The notes beneath the pieces are model-generated. The model saw only the letters and a program-made list of their open reading frames with translations, was not told the DNA's origin and did no database searches. This document shows, piece by piece, positions 1-9,141 of a stretch of DNA of 64,000 nucleotides. The DNA comes from Pseudomonas brassicacearum (GTDB lineage: Bacteria; Pseudomonadota; Gammaproteobacteria; Pseudomonadales; Pseudomonadaceae): positions 682,001 through 746,000 of the forward strand of contig NZ_MOBK01000006.1 in the NCBI RefSeq assembly GCF_003732265.1, written 5' to 3'. The position numbers were made by a program, and so were the translations under genes. Every line of letters begins with the position of its first letter. Positions within the stretch are counted from its first letter, which is position 1.

Positions 1-150
1 GTGAACCGCGTCGATGCTGTCGAGCATGACGATGACGATGCTGGCGAGGATGATCAACAGCAGGATGCCGTCGAAGCGCCGTCCTGCCTTGGTGTCGCTC
101 TGGAAAACCATGACGTAAAGCTCTTCACGCCAGTTTTTGCTGCTGTCCAT
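1..150 (-). CDS. Ion transporter (voltage-gated channel family), N-terminal part only
   Basis: The first 50 codons of a leftward gene that leaves the window. The visible protein begins MDSSKNWREELYVMVFQSDT, then a hydrophobic helix (GILLLIILASIVIVML) that fits the first transmembrane segment of an ion_trans-type potassium channel. Family assignment rests on recall of the conserved Pseudomonas N-terminus; the voltage sensor and pore lie outside the window. It follows the urea transporter on the same strand after about 21 bases, so the two could be co-transcribed. Confidence 0.6.
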   Translation of the reverse strand, partial: MDSSKNWREELYVMVFQSDTKAGRRFDGILLLIILASIVIVMLDSIDAVH

Positions 151-171
151 GGATACCGCCTGAACCAATGA

Positions 172-1086
172 TCAGCGCAGCCTAGGTTGATTCTCCCCAG
201 GAGCGCAAGGCGCAGTGGTCCGCGTGGCTTTACCGAGCACTTGAACAATCGTACGGATCAGCCAGCAACCGAGGATGAACGGCGCGGTCAGTGTGGGCAG
301 ACCCATAGCGGCAAACACGGGTGTCAGCAGCAGCGCGAGTGCAATAGCGAGCGGTGGCAGCCACGGGTGCTGGCGCTGCGAACTGAAGGCGAGGGCGGCG
401 AGCACGGCGTTATAACCACCGAGGCCGAGCAGGGCGGTGTAGAAGTCATGGTTGAGCAGACTCCAGCCCATGCCCGCGACAGACGCCAACACCGCCCAGC
501 AGAAGGCGCGACGGTCAGCGACCAGCAATCCGGCGGCAATCAACGCGCCGGCCAGCGGATGACCGAGAAACATCACCTGGCCGAGGCCTTTGAAGGGGGC
601 GGCGAGCATGTTCAGGGTGTTGATTTCGATCAAGTGCGCCTGGGTCGACGGCGTGGCGAAGCACAGCAGCAACCAGCCCAATCCCACGAAGGGCGCGGTG
701 TAGGCGGGCAGGTACTGGCTGACCCGGGAGCGTTTGAGCCACTGTTGAGTCAGCATCGCGCTCAGGCCACCGCAGGCAATGATCATCAGCGGCAGCATGG
801 CGGACCAGGGGAAGTAGAGGCTCAGCAGCAAGCCGAGCAAGACGCCGTTGTAGCTGAACAATCCCGCCTGACGATCCTCCTTGGCGTAGTTGCGACGTTG
901 CGCGGTGAGCAACCCGGCGACACCGCCCAGCAGTGCACCGCCGAGCAGGGTGGGCGCGGTAAACAGAATCGCCAACAGGCACAGCAGGCCGCACAGCGGA
1001 TTTCGCTGGAGGAAGATCTGACTGAAACCGTTGAGCAGGGCAGTTGCCCAGTCGGGGCAGTGGGTGTTGAAGTGATTGGCAGGCAT
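172..1086 (-). CDS. Urea transporter (UT family)
   Basis: A 304-residue inner-membrane protein made almost entirely of hydrophobic helices. It contains the UT-family style segment YNGVLLGLLLSLYFPW (about residues 79-94) and a related second half, as expected from the internal duplication of UT channels, which let urea cross the membrane. The length matches bacterial UT proteins. In this lineage a urea transporter commonly sits just beyond the gcl-hyi-glxR-ttuD-pyk operon, as here. A repeat-filled gap of about 180 bases separates it from pyk, so it probably has its own promoter. The exact substrate is inferred from the family. Confidence 0.85.
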   Translation of the reverse strand: MPANHFNTHCPDWATALLNGFSQIFLQRNPLCGLLCLLAILFTAPTLLGGALLGGVAGLLTAQRRNYAKEDRQAGLFSYNGVLLGLLLSLYFPWSAMLPLMIIACGGLSAMLTQQWLKRSRVSQYLPAYTAPFVGLGWLLLCFATPSTQAHLIEINTLNMLAAPFKGLGQVMFLGHPLAGALIAAGLLVADRRAFCWAVLASVAGMGWSLLNHDFYTALLGLGGYNAVLAALAFSSQRQHPWLPPLAIALALLLTPVFAAMGLPTLTAPFILGCWLIRTIVQVLGKATRTTAPCAPGENQPRLR

Positions 1087-1130
1087 GAAGGAGTCTGGGC
1101 AGTTTAAAAAACAAGGTCTTGCTGAACCCT

Positions 1131-1260
1131 GTGGCGAGGGAGCTTGCTCCCGCTGGGCCGCGAAGCGGTCCTAAATCGGCGAATGCGTTTTCTCTTTGGA
1201 ATCCGTCATGCCAAAGCGACGACTGCTACGCAGCCGAGCGGGAGCAAGCTCCCTCGCCAC
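1131..1260. repeat. REP doublet (REPIN), GTGGCGAGGGAGCTTGCTCC class
   Basis: Two inverted copies of a GC-rich REP: GTGGCGAGGGAGCTTGCTCC at 1131-1150 and its complement ending at 1260. Each contains a small internal palindrome. It fills the gap between pyk and the urea transporter. The core differs from the dominant REP class in this window. Confidence 0.85.
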
Positions 1261-1270
1261 AAGTGGTGTG

Positions 1271-2686
1271 TTAAATCAGGGTTTCGATGCGCAATGAGTT
1301 AGTCGACCCCGGCTGCCCAAACGGCACACCCGCAGTGATCAATAACGTGTCGCCGCGCTGAGCCATGCCCTGGGCCTGGGCAATCTCCAGCGCCGTCGAA
1401 CACACCTCATCCACCTGCCGCAGCCGATCATTGACCACCGAGTGCACACCCCACGCCACGGTCAGGCGGCGAGCGGTCTGCAGGTTCGGCGTCAGGTTGA
1501 GGATCGGCACCGTCGGCCGTTCCCGCGCCGCGCGCAAACTCGAGGTGCCGGACTCGCTGTAGTTCACCAGCACCGCCACCGGCAGCACATTGCTGATCCG
1601 ACGAATCGCACAGCTGATCGCGTCGGATACCGTGGCCTCGGCTTTCGGCCGGCTCACGTCCAGTTGCGCCTGATAGTCCGGGCCGTTTTCCACCTGGCGG
1701 ATGATCTTGCTCATCATCTGCACCGCTTCCAGCGGGTATTCGCCCGAGGCGGTTTCCGCCGACAGCATCACCGCATCCGCCCCTTCAGCCACGGCGTTGG
1801 CCACGTCGGTGACCTCGGCGCGGGTCGGGGCCGGGGAGAAGCGCATCGACTCGAGCATCTGCGTCGCCACCACCACCGGTTTGCCGAGCTCACGGCAGAG
1901 GGTGATGATGTTTTTCTGAATCTGCGGCACGCTTTCGGCTGGTACTTCCACACCCAGATCACCGCGAGCGACCATGATCGCGTCGCTCAGCTCAGCGATT
2001 TCCCGCAGCTGAGTCACCGCCGAGGGCTTCTCGATCTTGGCCATCAAAAACGCTTTGTCGCCGATCAGTTCGCGGGCTTCGCGAATGTCTTCCGGACGCT
2101 GCACAAACGACAACGCGACCCAGTCCACACCCAACTCCAGACCGAAGCTCAAATCACGGCGATCCTTGGCGGTCAGCGGGCTCAGTTCCAGCACCGCTTG
2201 CGGCACGTTCACGCCTTTGCGATCCGACAGTTCACCGCCGTTGAGCACCGTGGTGTCGATGGCATCGGAGTACTTGGTCACCACGCGCAGACGCAACTTG
2301 CCGTCGTCCAGCAGCAGGTCCATGCCTGGCTCGAGCGCGGCGATGATTTCCGGGTGAGGCAGGTTAACGCGGCGCTCGTCGCCCGGCGTCGGGTCCAGGT
2401 CCAGGCGCAAGGCCTGACCGCGATGCAGTTGCACCTTGCCTTCGGCGAACTTGCCGACCCGCAGTTTCGGGCCTTGCAGGTCCATCAGAATGCCCAGCGG
2501 GTAATTCAGCTGGCGCTCGACTTCACGAATCCACTGATAGCGCTGAGCGTGGTCGGCGTGGTCACCGTGACTGAAGTTCAGGCGGAAAATGTTGACCCCG
2601 GCTTGCACCAGTTCGCGGATGTCGTCGATCCCGTCGATAGCTGGGCCGAGGGTGGCGAGGATTTTAACCTTCTTGTCAGGCGTCAT
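1271..2686 (-). CDS. pyk: Pyruvate kinase
   Basis: Converts phosphoenolpyruvate and ADP to pyruvate and ATP in the cytosol. The 471-residue protein has the full barrel: an ATLGPAI start (residues 11-17), the catalytic lysine motif MAKIEKP (215-221) and the metal/substrate motif ARGDLGVEVP (240-249). The length is normal. Its start codon overlaps the end of ttuD by 11 bases, so translation of the two is probably coupled, and it is the last gene of the gcl-hyi-glxR-ttuD-pyk run. This ties this isozyme to glycerate breakdown. Pseudomonads usually have a second pyruvate kinase elsewhere. Confidence 0.97.
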   Translation of the reverse strand: MTPDKKVKILATLGPAIDGIDDIRELVQAGVNIFRLNFSHGDHADHAQRYQWIREVERQLNYPLGILMDLQGPKLRVGKFAEGKVQLHRGQALRLDLDPTPGDERRVNLPHPEIIAALEPGMDLLLDDGKLRLRVVTKYSDAIDTTVLNGGELSDRKGVNVPQAVLELSPLTAKDRRDLSFGLELGVDWVALSFVQRPEDIREARELIGDKAFLMAKIEKPSAVTQLREIAELSDAIMVARGDLGVEVPAESVPQIQKNIITLCRELGKPVVVATQMLESMRFSPAPTRAEVTDVANAVAEGADAVMLSAETASGEYPLEAVQMMSKIIRQVENGPDYQAQLDVSRPKAEATVSDAISCAIRRISNVLPVAVLVNYSESGTSSLRAARERPTVPILNLTPNLQTARRLTVAWGVHSVVNDRLRQVDEVCSTALEIAQAQGMAQRGDTLLITAGVPFGQPGSTNSLRIETLI

Positions 2687-3956
2687 GTTTAGGGCTCTCG
2701 AGAATCAAAATGGCGCGGAAGTCGTTGACGTTGGTGCGGGTCGGCTCGGTGACGATCAGTGCGTCCAGCGCCTCGAAATAGCCGTAGCCATTGTTGTTGT
2801 CGAGTTCGTCGCTGGCGCTCAAACCGAGGGCGGCGGCACGGGCATAGCTGTCCGGGGTCATGATCGCGCCGGCGTTGTCTTCGGAGCCGTCGATGCCATC
2901 GGTGTCACCGGCCAGGGCGTAGACGCCGGGCAGGCCTTTGAGGCTGTCGGTCAGGCTCAGCAGGAACTCGGCGTTGCGCCCGCCACGGCCATTGCCACGC
3001 ACGGTCACGGTGGTTTCACCGCCCGACAGAATTACGCAGGGCGCTGCCAGCGGCTGACTGTGCAGCACGACCTGACGGGCGATGCCGGCGTGGACCTTGG
3101 CCACTTCACGGGATTCGCCTTCCAGATCACCGAGGATCAGCGGGCTGAAACCGGCCTGTCGCGCTTTCACGGCGGCGGCTTCAAGCGACTGCTGTGGACG
3201 GGCGATCAACTGGAAATGACTGCGCGCCAGGCTCGGATCACCGGGTTTGACCGTCTCCGATTCCGGGCTTTGCAGCCAGTTGCGCACGGAGGCAGGGACG
3301 TCGATGCCGTAGCGCTTGAGGATCGCCAGCGCTTCAGCGGAGGTGCTTGGGTCGGCCACGGTCGGGCCGGAAGCGATGACCGTGGCGAGGTCGCCCGGCA
3401 CATCGGAAATCGCATAGGTATACACAGTGGCCGGCCAGCAGGCTTTGCCGAGACGGCCGCCCTTGATCGCCGAGAGGTGCTTGCGCACGCAGTTCATCTC
3501 GCCGATGGTCGCGCCGGATTTGAGCAGGGCTTTGTTGATCGATTGCTTGTCGGCGAGGGTGATGCCAACCGCCGGCAATGCCAGCAGGGCAGAGCCGCCA
3601 CCCGAGAGCAGGAAGATCACGCGGTCGTCTTCGGTCAGGTTGCTGACCAGTTCAAAGACCCGTTTGGCGACGGCCTGGCCGGCAGCGTCCGGTACTGGAT
3701 GCGCGGCTTCGACCACTTCGATTTTTTCGCACGGGGCGCCGTGACCGTAACGCGTCACCACCAGGCCGGAGACTTCACCCTGCCAGCAACGCTCGACCAC
3801 TTGCGCCATGGCGGCCGCGGCTTTGCCGGCGCCGATAACGATTACCCGACCGCTGCGATCTTTGGGTAAATGGGCTTCGAGGACTTGCTGCGGATGGGCG
3901 GCGTCGATGGCTGTGGCGAACAGCTCGCGCAGGAATTGTTGCGGATCGACCGACAT
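2676..3956 (-). CDS. ttuD: Glycerate 2-kinase of the MOFRL family (TtuD, hydroxypyruvate reductase-like)
   Basis: A 426-residue MOFRL-type protein. The N-terminal domain carries a GAGKAAAAMA nucleotide-binding loop (about residues 42-51), followed by FLLSGGGSALL and the C-terminal GGETTVTVRG and GRNAEFLLSL motifs. Such proteins are often annotated hydroxypyruvate reductase but act as ATP-dependent glycerate 2-kinases. Between tartronate semialdehyde reductase and pyruvate kinase, a kinase giving 2-phosphoglycerate is the better fit. It lies about 150 bases after glxR, with a REPIN between, and overlaps pyk by 11 bases. Confidence 0.92.
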   Translation of the reverse strand: MSVDPQQFLRELFATAIDAAHPQQVLEAHLPKDRSGRVIVIGAGKAAAAMAQVVERCWQGEVSGLVVTRYGHGAPCEKIEVVEAAHPVPDAAGQAVAKRVFELVSNLTEDDRVIFLLSGGGSALLALPAVGITLADKQSINKALLKSGATIGEMNCVRKHLSAIKGGRLGKACWPATVYTYAISDVPGDLATVIASGPTVADPSTSAEALAILKRYGIDVPASVRNWLQSPESETVKPGDPSLARSHFQLIARPQQSLEAAAVKARQAGFSPLILGDLEGESREVAKVHAGIARQVVLHSQPLAAPCVILSGGETTVTVRGNGRGGRNAEFLLSLTDSLKGLPGVYALAGDTDGIDGSEDNAGAIMTPDSYARAAALGLSASDELDNNNGYGYFEALDALIVTEPTRTNVNDFRAILILESPKHDA

Positions 3957-4005
3957 GGCGGGCTCCCGGAATTCTTGTTATTGGAGGGTGGAGCAACCCG
4001 GATCC

Positions 4006-4095
4006 TTGTGGGAGCCAGCCTGCTGGCGATTCAGGCGCTGAGGTCTATCAGACACACCGCGTCGATTTCATCGCCAGCAGGCTGGCTCCCACAGG
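4006..4095. repeat. REPIN, GTGGGAGCCAGCCTGCTGGC class
   Basis: Inverted pair: GTGGGAGCCAGCCTGCTGGC starting at 4008, and its complement ending near 4093. It lies in the ttuD-glxR gap inside the operon. The same REP class brackets the RAYT gene at 8664. Confidence 0.85.
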
Positions 4096-4106
4096 TCAGG
4101 CAGGAC

Positions 4107-5000
4107 TTACTTCTTATCGCGAATCGAGAAATTCGCCATGTGTTCCAAGCCCTTGATCAGCGCCGAGTGGTCCCAGTTGCTGCCACCGATGGCCGCGCAG
4201 GTGCTGAACACTTGCTGGGTGTTGGCGGTGTTCGGCAGGTTGATGTTCAGCTCCTTGGCTCCTTGCAGGGCCAGGTTCAGGTCCTTCTGGTGCAGGCTGA
4301 TGCGGAAGCCCGGATCGAAAGTGCCCTTGATCATGCGCTCGCCGTGTACTTCGAGGATCTTCGACGAAGCGAAACCACCCATCAGTGCTTCACGAACCTT
4401 GGCGGGATCGGCGCCGTTTTTCGAGGCGAACAGCAGGGCTTCGGCCACGGCCTGGATGTTCAGCGCGACGATGATCTGGTTCGCCACTTTCGCGGTTTGA
4501 CCGTCGCCGTTACCACCGACCAGGGTGATGTTCTTGCCCATCGCCTGGAACAGCGGCAGTGCGCGTTCGAAGGCATCGGCATCGCCACCGACCATGATGC
4601 TCAGGCTTGCAGCTTTGGCGCCGACTTCACCGCCAGATACTGGCGCATCGAGGTATTGCGCGCCTTTTTCGTTGACCTTGGCCGCGAAGGCTTTGGTGGC
4701 GGTCGGCGAGATCGAGCTCATGTCGATGACGATTTTGCCTTTGCCCACACCGGCGGCAACGCCGTCGGCGCGGAACAGCACGTCGTCTACCTGTGGGGTG
4801 TCGGGCACCATGACGATGATGAATTCGGCTTCTTGCGCGACTTCTTTCGGGTTGGCCAGGGCGACGGCGCCGGCGGCAATCAGGTCAGCAGGTGCGGCGT
4901 CGTGGTGCGCCGACAGGAACAGGCTGTGACCGGCTTTCTGCAGGTTCAACGCCATTGGGTGGCCCATGATGCCTGTGCCGATAAATCCGATTTTAGCCAT
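4107..5000 (-). CDS. glxR: 2-hydroxy-3-oxopropionate (tartronate semialdehyde) reductase
   Basis: Reduces tartronate semialdehyde to D-glycerate with NAD(P)H. This 297-residue member of the beta-hydroxyacid dehydrogenase family begins with the Rossmann motif IGFIGTGIMGHPMA (residues 4-17). It carries the substrate motif DAPVSGGEVGA (about residues 117-127) and the KVANQ segment with the catalytic lysine (about 170). It sits between hyi and ttuD and uses the product of glyoxylate carboligase. The start is the only methionine that keeps the Rossmann strand intact. Confidence 0.95.
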   Translation of the reverse strand: MAKIGFIGTGIMGHPMALNLQKAGHSLFLSAHHDAAPADLIAAGAVALANPKEVAQEAEFIIVMVPDTPQVDDVLFRADGVAAGVGKGKIVIDMSSISPTATKAFAAKVNEKGAQYLDAPVSGGEVGAKAASLSIMVGGDADAFERALPLFQAMGKNITLVGGNGDGQTAKVANQIIVALNIQAVAEALLFASKNGADPAKVREALMGGFASSKILEVHGERMIKGTFDPGFRISLHQKDLNLALQGAKELNINLPNTANTQQVFSTCAAIGGSNWDHSALIKGLEHMANFSIRDKK

Positions 5001-5052
5001 GAGAAAATCCTCTTGTTTTTGTCTTGCTCAAGCAAATGGGTGCATAGCTTTT

Positions 5053-5139
5053 TGTAGGAGTGAGCCTGCTCGCGATTCAGGCGCTGCGGTACATCAGGTG
5101 TACCAAGGTGATTTCATCGCGAGCAGGCTCACTCCTACA
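5053..5139. repeat. REPIN, TGTAGGAGTGAGCCTGCTCG variant
   Basis: Inverted pair: TGTAGGAGTGAGCCTGCTCG at the left end and its complement ending at 5139, in the glxR-hyi gap. A diverged relative of the common GGGCTTGCTCGCGA class. Confidence 0.85.
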
Positions 5140-5150
5140 GGGGATCTGTG

Positions 5151-5933
5151 TCAGATCGCGTTGTGGGTTTTCAACCAGCCCAGGCCCGCTTCGGTCGTGG
5201 TCAGCGGCTTGTATTCACAGCCAACCCAACCCTGATAACCGATGCGGTCCAGGTGTTCGAACAGGAAGCGGTAGTTGATTTCACCGGTGCCCGGTTCGTT
5301 ACGCCCTGGGTTGTCGGCCAGCTGCACGTGGTTGATCTCGACAAGGTGCGATTGCAGGGTGCGGGCCAGGTCGCCCTCCATGATTTGCATGTGGTAGATG
5401 TCGTATTGCAGGAACAGGTTGGCGCTGCCCACTTGTTCGCGGATCGACAGGGCCTGCGCCGTGTTGTTCAGGTAGAAGCCCGGGATGTCGCGGGTGTTGA
5501 TCGCTTCCATCACCAGTTTGATACCCGCCGCTTGCAGCTTGTCGGCGGCGTACTTGAGGTTGGCGACGAAGGTTTTTTCCACGGTGGCATCGTCGACGCC
5601 TTGTGGACGAATACCGGCCAGGCAGTTGACCTGGGTGTTGCCCAGCACTTGCGCATAAGCGATCGCCAGATCGACACCGGCGCGAAATTCTTCGACACGG
5701 TCCGGCAGGCACGCGATACCGCGTTCGCCCTTGGCCCAGTCACCGGCCGGCAGGTTGAACAGCACCTGGGTCAGACCGTTGGCATCGAGCTTGGCCTTGA
5801 TCTCGGCGGAGCTGAAGTCGTAAGGGAACAGGTACTCGACACCACTGAAGCCGGCCTTGGCGGCCGCTTCAAAACGGGCAAGAAAATCCTGCTCAGTAAA
5901 CAGCATGGACAGGTTGGCTGCGAAACGCGGCAT
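5151..5933 (-). CDS. hyi: Hydroxypyruvate isomerase
   Basis: Interconverts hydroxypyruvate and tartronate semialdehyde. The 260-residue xylose-isomerase-type TIM barrel starts MPRFAANLSMLFTE and carries the acidic metal/substrate segments VMEAINTRDIPGF (about residues 141-153) and GCEYKP near the C-terminus. It follows gcl by about 48 bases in the same operon, the usual arrangement. The length agrees with the family. Confidence 0.95.
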   Translation of the reverse strand: MPRFAANLSMLFTEQDFLARFEAAAKAGFSGVEYLFPYDFSSAEIKAKLDANGLTQVLFNLPAGDWAKGERGIACLPDRVEEFRAGVDLAIAYAQVLGNTQVNCLAGIRPQGVDDATVEKTFVANLKYAADKLQAAGIKLVMEAINTRDIPGFYLNNTAQALSIREQVGSANLFLQYDIYHMQIMEGDLARTLQSHLVEINHVQLADNPGRNEPGTGEINYRFLFEHLDRIGYQGWVGCEYKPLTTTEAGLGWLKTHNAI

Positions 5934-5981
5934 GGTGGTCTCCCGTAAATAGGTGAGGTCCCCTGTGGGAGCGATCAGCAG

Positions 5982-7757
5982 TTAATCAAGCAACGAAATC
6001 GCCGTCGGTGCGTCGTTGCCGACCAGCGCCAGGTCTTCGAATTCGTTGACGGCGTTGATCTCGGTGCCCATGGAAATGTTGGTCACGCGCTCCAGGATAA
6101 TCTCGACGATCACCGGCACCTTGAACTCTTCGATCAGTTCCTGAGCCTTGCGCAGGGCAGGCTGGATCTGACCCGGTTCAAACACACGCAGTGCCTTGCA
6201 GCCGAGGCCTTCGGCGACCGCGACGTGATCGACACCGTAACCGTTGAGCTCCGGAGCGTTCAGGTTATCGAAGGACAGCTGCACGCAGTAGTCCATGTCG
6301 AAACCGCGCTGAGCCTGACGAATCAGCCCCAGGTACGAATTGTTTACCACAACGTGGATGTACGGCAGCTTGAACTGCGCGCCCACCGCCAATTCTTCGA
6401 TCATGAACTGGAAATCATAGTCGCCCGACAGTGCCACGACCTTGCGCGTCGGATCTGCCTTGACCACACCCAGTGCCGCCGGAATGGTCCAGCCCAGCGG
6501 GCCGGCCTGGCCGCAGTTGATCCAGTGACGCGGCTTGTAGACGTGCAGGAACTGCGCACCGGCAATCTGCGACAGTCCGATGGTGCTGACGTAGCAGGTG
6601 TCTTTGCCGAACACCTGGTTCATCTCTTCGTACACGCGCTGCGGCTTGACCGGCACGTTGTCGAAGTGCGTCTTGCGCTGCAGGCTGGCTTTACGCTGCT
6701 GGCAGTCTTGCAACCAGGCGCTGCGGTTTTTCAGCTTGCCGGCGGCTTGCCATTCACGAGCGACTTCGATGAACACGGTCAACGCGGCAGCGGCGTCGGA
6801 GACGATGCCCAGGTCCGGGTTGAACACGCGGCCGATCTGGGTCGGTTCGATGTCGACGTGAATGAACTTGCGGCCTTCGGTGTAGACGTCGATCGAGCCG
6901 GTGTGGCGGTTGGCCCAACGGTTACCCACGCCCAACACCACGTCGGATTTGAGCATCGTCGCGTTGCCGTAGCGGTGCGAGGTTTGCAGGCCGACCATGC
7001 CGACCATCAACGGGTGATCGTCCGGAATGGTGCCCCAGCCCATCAGAGTCGGGATGACGGGGATGCCGGTCAGCTCGGCGAACTCGACCAGCAGGTCGCT
7101 GGCGTCGGCATTGATGATGCCGCCGCCGGCCACCAGCAATGGACGCTCAGCCTGATCGAGCATGGCCAGGGCCTTCTCGATTTGCACGCGGTTAGCGGTG
7201 GGCTTGGCCAGCGGCAGCGGTTGGTAAGCGTCGATGTCGAATTCGATTTCCGCCATCTGCACGTCGAACGGCAGGTCGATCAGCACCGGGCCTGGACGGC
7301 CGGAGCGCATTTCGTAGAAGGCTTTCTGGAACGCGTAAGGCACCTGGCCCGGTTCCATGACGGTGGTTGCCCACTTGGTCACTGGCTTGACGATGGCGGT
7401 GATGTCGACGGCCTGGAAGTCTTCCTTGTGCATACGGGCGCGGGGGGCCTGGCCGGTAATGCAGAGAATCGGGATCGAGTCGGCCGAGGCGCTGTAGAGC
7501 CCGGTGACCATGTCCGTACCGGCAGGGCCGGAAGTACCGATGCACACGCCGATGTTGCCGGCCTTGGTGCGGGTGTAACCCTCGGCCATGTGCGAGGCGC
7601 CTTCAACGTGGCGAGCGAGGACGTGATCGATGCCACCGACCTTCTGCAAGGCGGAGTACAGCGGGTTGATCGCGGCGCCCGGGATGCCAAAAGCGGTATC
7701 AACCCCTTCACGGCGCATCACCAGAACGGCGGCTTCGATTGCTCTCATTTTGCTCAT
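5982..7757 (-). CDS. gcl: Glyoxylate carboligase (tartronate-semialdehyde synthase)
   Basis: Thiamin-diphosphate enzyme joining two glyoxylates to tartronate semialdehyde with loss of CO2. The 591-residue product has the three ThDP-enzyme domains. Residue 51 is valine in [13 protein letters not shown], where most ThDP enzymes have glutamate; this is the known hallmark of Gcl. The ThDP/Mg motif is [13 protein letters not shown] in the C-terminal domain. I chose the ATG at 7757 because AAGAGGC lies just upstream and [10 protein letters not shown] matches known Gcl starts; an in-frame ATG at 7793 would lie inside the operator. First gene of the leftward glyoxylate operon. Confidence 0.97.
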   Translation of the reverse strand: MSKMRAIEAAVLVMRREGVDTAFGIPGAAINPLYSALQKVGGIDHVLARHVEGASHMAEGYTRTKAGNIGVCIGTSGPAGTDMVTGLYSASADSIPILCITGQAPRARMHKEDFQAVDITAIVKPVTKWATTVMEPGQVPYAFQKAFYEMRSGRPGPVLIDLPFDVQMAEIEFDIDAYQPLPLAKPTANRVQIEKALAMLDQAERPLLVAGGGIINADASDLLVEFAELTGIPVIPTLMGWGTIPDDHPLMVGMVGLQTSHRYGNATMLKSDVVLGVGNRWANRHTGSIDVYTEGRKFIHVDIEPTQIGRVFNPDLGIVSDAAAALTVFIEVAREWQAAGKLKNRSAWLQDCQQRKASLQRKTHFDNVPVKPQRVYEEMNQVFGKDTCYVSTIGLSQIAGAQFLHVYKPRHWINCGQAGPLGWTIPAALGVVKADPTRKVVALSGDYDFQFMIEELAVGAQFKLPYIHVVVNNSYLGLIRQAQRGFDMDYCVQLSFDNLNAPELNGYGVDHVAVAEGLGCKALRVFEPGQIQPALRKAQELIEEFKVPVIVEIILERVTNISMGTEINAVNEFEDLALVGNDAPTAISLLD

Positions 7758-7783
7758 GGTTTTGTGCCTCTTACGTTTTGTAA

Positions 7784-7793
7784 TTGTATACAA
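7784..7793. promoter_or_regulatory. Palindromic operator TTGTATACAA in front of gcl
   Basis: A perfect 10-base palindrome 27 bases before the gcl start. An identical copy lies 138 bases to the right, near the divergent gene. GTATAC-centred palindromes are typical of FadR/VanR-type GntR repressors. The repressor is not encoded in this window; P. putida controls gcl through a GntR protein called GclR, so that is my inferred partner. Confidence 0.55.
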
Positions 7794-7921
7794 GTGGCTT
7801 TGCGCAGAGTGTATTCACGGCGGACGGCGCAGGTCAATCCATTTTCTCAAGCGACCGTTTCATTCGTCGAAAGCCTCATCTAGTGTGGCTTTTCGTCGCA
7901 TGTGGCGCTTTTCGAGAATTA

Positions 7922-7931
7922 TTGTATACAA
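7922..7931. promoter_or_regulatory. Second palindromic operator TTGTATACAA
   Basis: Exact second copy of the gcl operator, about 94 bases before the GlcG/HbpS-like gene at 8025. Two identical sites in a divergent intergenic region suggest one repressor controls both transcripts. Confidence 0.5.
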
Positions 7932-8024
7932 AAAAATAATTCATTGTGTTCTATTTGCTGCATCGGCCTGCGGCACAGCGGCGCAGCCCAACGCCTTTCC
8001 GAAAAACAAAATGAGGACGGCACC

Positions 8025-8465
8025 ATGAGCGCTTTAACCTTGAAAGTTGCAGTCAACCTGATCAACCAGGCCATCTCTGCAGGGCGTGCAATCTCGGCAG
8101 CACCCTTGACCATCGCGGTACTGGACGCCGGCGGTCACCTGATCACCCTGCAACGCGAAGACGGCGCCAGCCTGCTACGCCCGCAGGTCGCCATCGGCAA
8201 AGCCTGGGGCGCAATCGCCCTGGGCAAAGGCTCACGCCTGCTGGCGCTGGACGCGCAACAGCGTCCGGCGTTTATCGCCGCCCTAAATAGCCTGGGGCAG
8301 GGCAGCGTGGTGCCGGCACCGGGCGGTGTGCTGATTCGGGATCAGGCCGGCAATGTGCTGGGAGCGGTGGGGATCAGCGGGGATTTATCGGATGTGGATG
8401 AGCAGTGCGCGATCACTGCGATCGAGGCGTTGGGGTTGACGGCGGATGCTGGGGTTACGGCTTGA
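8025..8465 (+). CDS. GlcG/HbpS-family protein (DUF336), divergent from gcl
   Basis: A 146-residue protein of the GlcG/HbpS (haem-degrading domain) family, with the conserved core AVLDAGGHLITLQREDGA (about residues 29-46) and the glycine-rich C-terminal stretch GGVLIRDQAGNVLGAVGISGD-like. GlcG-type genes accompany glycolate/glyoxylate genes in many bacteria, but their biochemical role is not settled. The ATG at 8025 follows a GAGGACGG ribosome site; the reading frame continues upstream, but through sequence unlike the family. Shared TTGTATACAA operators link it to gcl. Confidence 0.85.
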   Translation: MSALTLKVAVNLINQAISAGRAISAAPLTIAVLDAGGHLITLQREDGASLLRPQVAIGKAWGAIALGKGSRLLALDAQQRPAFIAALNSLGQGSVVPAPGGVLIRDQAGNVLGAVGISGDLSDVDEQCAITAIEALGLTADAGVTA

Positions 8466-8485
8466 TTAGTGGGTGACTGATACAC

Positions 8486-8570
8486 CGCTTTCGCGAGCAA
8501 GCTGGCTCCCACGGGGGATTATCTGAGTGGCAGAGATCAACTGTGGGAGCCAGCCTGCTGGCGATGGCGG
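8486..8570. repeat. REPIN on the left flank of the RAYT gene
   Basis: A mixed pair: the left arm reads TTCGCGAGCAAGCTGGCTCC, the right arm GTGGGAGCCAGCCTGCTGGC (about 8542-8561). It lies about 95 bases before the RAYT start, the expected place for a cognate REP. Confidence 0.85.
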
Positions 8571-8663
8571 TCTACCAGACACATCCAGCTAAATGTCTGG
8601 CCCGCCCTTGGGGAATATCAGGTCTAGCCTTCTTCATGAATTAATCATGCAAGGGGCAAAGGA

Positions 8664-9122
8664 ATGCCTGATCTACCCGCCTCGAATCGCTTGCGCATCG
8701 GGCGCTATGCCGAAGCCAATCGAGTCTATCTGTTAACCGCCAACACACTTCACAGGACCCCGGTTTTCAAGGATTTCACCTTGGGCAGGCGGGTCGTCGA
8801 TCAATTTCGAAATGCACAGGATCTTGGACTGGCGCATTCACTTGCCTGGGTTGTCATGCCCGATCACTTTCACTGGTTGATTGAGTTGCGGGAGGGGTCG
8901 ATGGGCGGGCTGATGCAAAGGACCAAGTCGTTGAGTACGAAGGCAGTGAGTCTGTCCACCGGCCATAGAACCAGTCTTTGGCAGCGAGGTTTTCATGATC
9001 GAGCGCTGCGTCGAGAGGAAGATTTGGTAAAAGTTGCCCGGTATGTGGTGGCCAACCCATTGCGGGCCGGATTGGTCGAGCGGCTTGGCGACTATCCGCT
9101 ATGGGATGCTGTCTGGGTTTGA
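8664..9122 (+). CDS. REP-associated tyrosine transposase (RAYT)
   Basis: A 152-residue IS200/IS605-like Y1 transposase. It has the HUH motif in VVMPDHFHWL (H68, H70) and a candidate catalytic tyrosine Y127 in VARYVVANPLRAGL. RAYTs are single-copy domesticated relatives of transposases that bind and cleave REP hairpins and are thought to disperse REPINs. This one is intact and flanked by REPINs at 8486-8570 and 9142-9235 whose arms share the GGAGCCAGCCTGCTGGCGA core. It starts at the ATG after AAAGGA. Its target class is inferred from these flanks. Confidence 0.92.
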   Translation: MPDLPASNRLRIGRYAEANRVYLLTANTLHRTPVFKDFTLGRRVVDQFRNAQDLGLAHSLAWVVMPDHFHWLIELREGSMGGLMQRTKSLSTKAVSLSTGHRTSLWQRGFHDRALRREEDLVKVARYVVANPLRAGLVERLGDYPLWDAVWV

Positions 9123-9141
9123 TCAAAAACCGGGTCGTCCC

